From Paragonimus westermani (taxonomy: Eukaryota > Platyhelminthes > Trematoda > Plagiorchiida > Troglotrematidae): a stretch of 64,000 bases of DNA. Below the pieces are notes generated by a model. The model was not told where the DNA came from. It made no database searches and saw only the letters and a list, made by a program, of their open reading frames with translations. Positions 61,087-64,000 of this stretch are shown one piece after another. The number at the start of each line of letters is the position of its first letter. Position 1 is the stretch's first letter. The DNA is taken from contig QNGE01000859.1 in the NCBI GenBank assembly GCA_008508345.1, positions 151,530-215,529 of the forward strand, written 5' to 3'. A program made the position numbers and the translations under genes.

Positions 61087-63680
61087 GTAAGTATTCCCCC
61101 CGCTCCCATGAAAGTAACACTTCAGTGCGAAACGTTTTTACCTCCACGTTATTCTTCTCACACTAGGGACGACCGAACGATGCTCAAGTTTTCCGATCAC
61201 TTCACAAGAAGAAAAACTAACTACCCCGTTAATTCTAGTCGATGAACTCACGATCAGGACTACGCTCCAAGTTGGAATAGTAAATTCTTCAACCATTTAA
61301 GCCATCTCTTAGTTAAGGTTGAGTAGTGGAGACGTGTTATTGATACCTATGGAACACATCATAATTGATTCCAGTTCCCTCATTCACATGGAGCACTCCA
61401 ACCAACCCATTTCGAAAGAATGATGTGCACTACTCATAGTCACTTACATGAAAGAAACTGTAGTATATTGCACGCTTTCGAAAGGAGCTGATTGGGAACG
61501 CGACAGCTACAATCGGTTGTGAATAACGTACAATTTATAACCAAAATTTCCCACTATAACCGATGTACACTTGTGGCTGAACTCCGGCCCAAATTCACAT
61601 ACAATGAAAGGCGAAACTGTTTAGTAGCCCTGATGTTACCTATCCTTTAATAAACTTGATATTTTCAGACTAGCAACAAAAATCCCCCACATCACGTGAC
61701 TTACCTTCTGCGACGCCTATACAATCTATTTTCCACAAGGTCAAACGTGGTCTATATTTTAGTCCAATATTCAATTTGTCCATTAGCAAAAATGACAAAA
61801 TGCAACCATTCGTAACAAATCGCTGGAACGTGACACACGGTGGGTGAACTACACTGAAGAATTTTTTTTTGTTCCTCTGGAGGCTACCTCCTTAGACAAC
61901 AGGTTTCTAGGTGACTGACCGATTTTGACGTTTTCGTTTTGGCCAGTTACCTGAAATAGCCACTGAAATGGATTGCTGGCATAATATACTTTCGTTAATA
62001 TTAACAACTGTTCACATCGCAACACAGTGTAGCAAAACAGCGTTGGGATTCTGTCCACGCTTCCCGTGAGCCTACCTTTTTGATGACGAGCATAAGAAGT
62101 AGATTTTGGGGCACAGTACGCGACAGATTGCAGGGAATCGATATTTTACGCAAAGTAACCATGATAAGTTTGACATCATCAGGATGGAAGACTGAGGTAC
62201 TGTGGGCAGACAATCAGTAACTGCGATGTCTTTTTGACCTGCACCTTTCCCTCAGTTTGGTTGGCGACGTCATATTCTGACCCTGTGTGAGGTAAGTCAT
62301 TGGATGCATGCATGTTGGAGTGGTCATGTAAATCTGACCAAACGCTGACAATTTTTTAAACACCTAATATATTCAATGTTCTTGGTAGGATTGAGAGTTT
62401 TGGTTTGGCCCCAAATAGTTGCGGACTAGCAGGAAGTAACCAAAAACATAGTTTCCTCATAAGGCCATAACTGGAATACTCTTTGCACTTGTTCAAAGCA
62501 CCATCATAGCCTTCGAAATCTGTCAATTCGTGGCTACTGCTCACTGTTGCTCGAATCCCCATTCGGCGTCAAAAAAGCCCATTCTGAGCCGCAAAAACAA
62601 ATTAGTAATAATTACGCAGCCGTTTTCCTTACCAGTACACCACCATAAACAAAAACTTTTGTGCCAAGTTCGAATGGCTAAACCGAGTACGTGCTCGGAA
62701 ACCAGACATAGCCAAGATAAATCATCCTCTCGTGATCGAAATTGTTAAATGCGACGCGTGATGAATTGGCTGTCTATATTCACTTGCCCTCCATATACTT
62801 GATACCCTGTAAGAGTAATGATCAGAAATAATCCATGGTAAGTAACTAGAAACCCACTAGCTTACATTATCTTAAGCAAACCGTTAACTAGAAAGAACTA
62901 ATACTCACAAGGAATTCATACTGAAATGAAGTGATTTTACCACTAACGTTCAACACCTACAAGCGATATTTAACTCACCGATGAGTCCACTAATTTCTCC
63001 ATAGCGGTCTTTTCTTTGTGCACTCCACGAACATAATATGGTTACTGTGTAACTGGGTCAATACAGGATAGTTCCAGCTTCTGAAGTAGTTTCCTAACTT
63101 ATCTGATGTTTAGACGGAGCACCAGGCAGTCAGACACAAAACTTGTATTCGGAGAGGCATTCCATTCATCCTGTTCCTAACAGACGAATTAGACTCTAGT
63201 TCCCCCCCTTATGTCTACCGTGTCATGAGGGAGTAGCGCTGACTAGTACGTCAACGATTTCATAGTGGCTACGACCAAATTCCTTCGATCGAAAAATTCG
63301 GAGATGAATGCGGCTGGATGTTCAAGAAGGAATATTCAGTCATGCTTAATCTATCGTCAACAAAGCTACGGTCAACGCGGATGTGTATTGCGAACTTGAA
63401 GACGAGTTCAATCCTGGTAGCAAAACGGACATACACTACTGAGAAGTTCTACTGGGTTGTGAACTAATATCCGGCTGATCATCTAAAAACAAAAGTTACT
63501 GCAAACCTGAGTGGTTTTTTCAACTAGGTTTTTACCTGTAGTTTGCCAAATTACTTTGTGCTATATTTAAAGAAGAACGTCAGGTCCAGAGGGCAGGTCA
63601 TGTGTGAAGGTGATAAATCGATAACATTTTATTTTGACGTAAAATAATATGATTTTCTCTGTGTGGTATTTATCCAACAG
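61087..63680. other. no recognisable feature
   Basis: No supported gene. 63295-63460 is open on the plus strand, with plausible protein-like content but no splice borders. Confidence 0.35.
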
Positions 63681-63981
63681 CACGAATAAAATGTACTACA
63701 CAGGATGTGCCTGATGTGGAACTTGTCCTTTCAATGCCTGGTCAACATGATCATTTATTTGTGGATAATGAAAGCCATCCAGAGTTCTCTACTCCTACAC
63801 GACCAGTCACCTGATGAGCAAATCGAGTTAACGCTGACGTTCACGGAGAAAAATCGGTTACATCTTCGTTGTTATGTAAAAGGTGCGGATGTTAACTCCA
63901 GTCTAGTCTTGCTGAGTTGCCCGGTTGTGTCTACAGGTGTGTGTCTAGAAAATTGCATCATTCCTTGCCCAATTATTCGAG
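63681..63981 (+). CDS. probable exon of an unidentified gene, with a frame conflict
   Basis: A 301-nt segment lies between a TTTATCCAACAG acceptor and an ATTCGAG/GTAAGT donor, the best splice pair in the window. The first part (from 63683) reads protein-like in one frame (DVELVLSMPGQHDHLFVDNE...) and stops at 63812-63814. The second part reads well in the next frame (PDEQIELTLTFTEKNRLHLR, then a Cys-rich stretch with LLSCPVVSTG and NCIIPCPIIR) up to the donor. That second frame is open from 63690. Either there is a one-base error or frameshift between about 63775 and 63807, or the exon really starts at the AG of 63781-63782. The Cys-rich content suggests an extracellular domain; no family is recognised. 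Confidence 0.45.
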
Positions 63982-64000
63982 GTAAGTTTGGTTATTTCGG

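Noticed and set aside
1..64000. CRISPR arrays, bacterial operons, rRNA genes, telomere or satellite arrays
   Set aside because: No regularly spaced short repeats, gene packing, rRNA signatures or long tandem arrays were seen on either strand.

Overview
This window reads as repeat-rich, gene-poor eukaryotic DNA from a flatworm, most probably a digenean trematode. It is AT-rich and has no long open reading frames and no bacterial gene packing. It carries decayed Penelope-like retroelements of the flatworm type (reverse transcriptase plus GIY-YIG endonuclease), SINE-like repeats with embedded hammerhead ribozymes (the architecture known from the schistosome Sm-alpha family), and exon-sized coding islands with GT/AG borders. 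The species is inferred, not demonstrated.

Layout. 1-570 is plain flank. 571-9939 is an inverted duplication. Its axis lies near 6934, inside a 209-bp spacer (6830-7038). The inner arms (6496-6829 and 7039-7372) match perfectly. A 392-N gap (7373-7764) sits where the reverse complement of 2746-6495 would be expected, and the outer arms (571-2745 and 7765-9939) match at roughly 99.5%. 9940-20719 has nothing I recognise. 20720-22236 holds three pieces of a hammerhead SINE (family B), and 22438-23270 holds one copy of a second repeat (family C), whose partner lies inverted at 55400-56272. 23271-28950 is mostly featureless, with one possible membrane-protein exon at 24005-24126. 28951-36284 carries more family B copies, a tRNA-derived half and a 131-bp tandem duplication. 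37261-37620 is a Penelope endonuclease fragment on the minus strand.

43968-49500 is the richest part. It holds two family B copies and a broken Penelope element on the plus strand (46365-47518). Two tandem blocks with hammerhead motifs follow it (47671-47768 and 48087-48180), then a 275-bp inverted pair of another hammerhead repeat (family A, 48808-49500; a decayed third copy lies at 3766-4060). From 49500 to the right edge the sequence is mostly unique. It holds a few weak exon candidates and one better one at 63681-63981, which ends at a consensus GTAAGT donor.

The main discovery is the set of hammerhead ribozyme motifs. At least four keep a closed helix I and most or all of the catalytic core. 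They occur in two structural classes: a Penelope/family A class with an extremely short helix II (8 nt between the core halves), and a family B SINE class with a normal 4-5 bp helix II. No complete protein-coding gene can be assigned in this window. Repeat boundaries, identities and ribozyme folds were read by eye.
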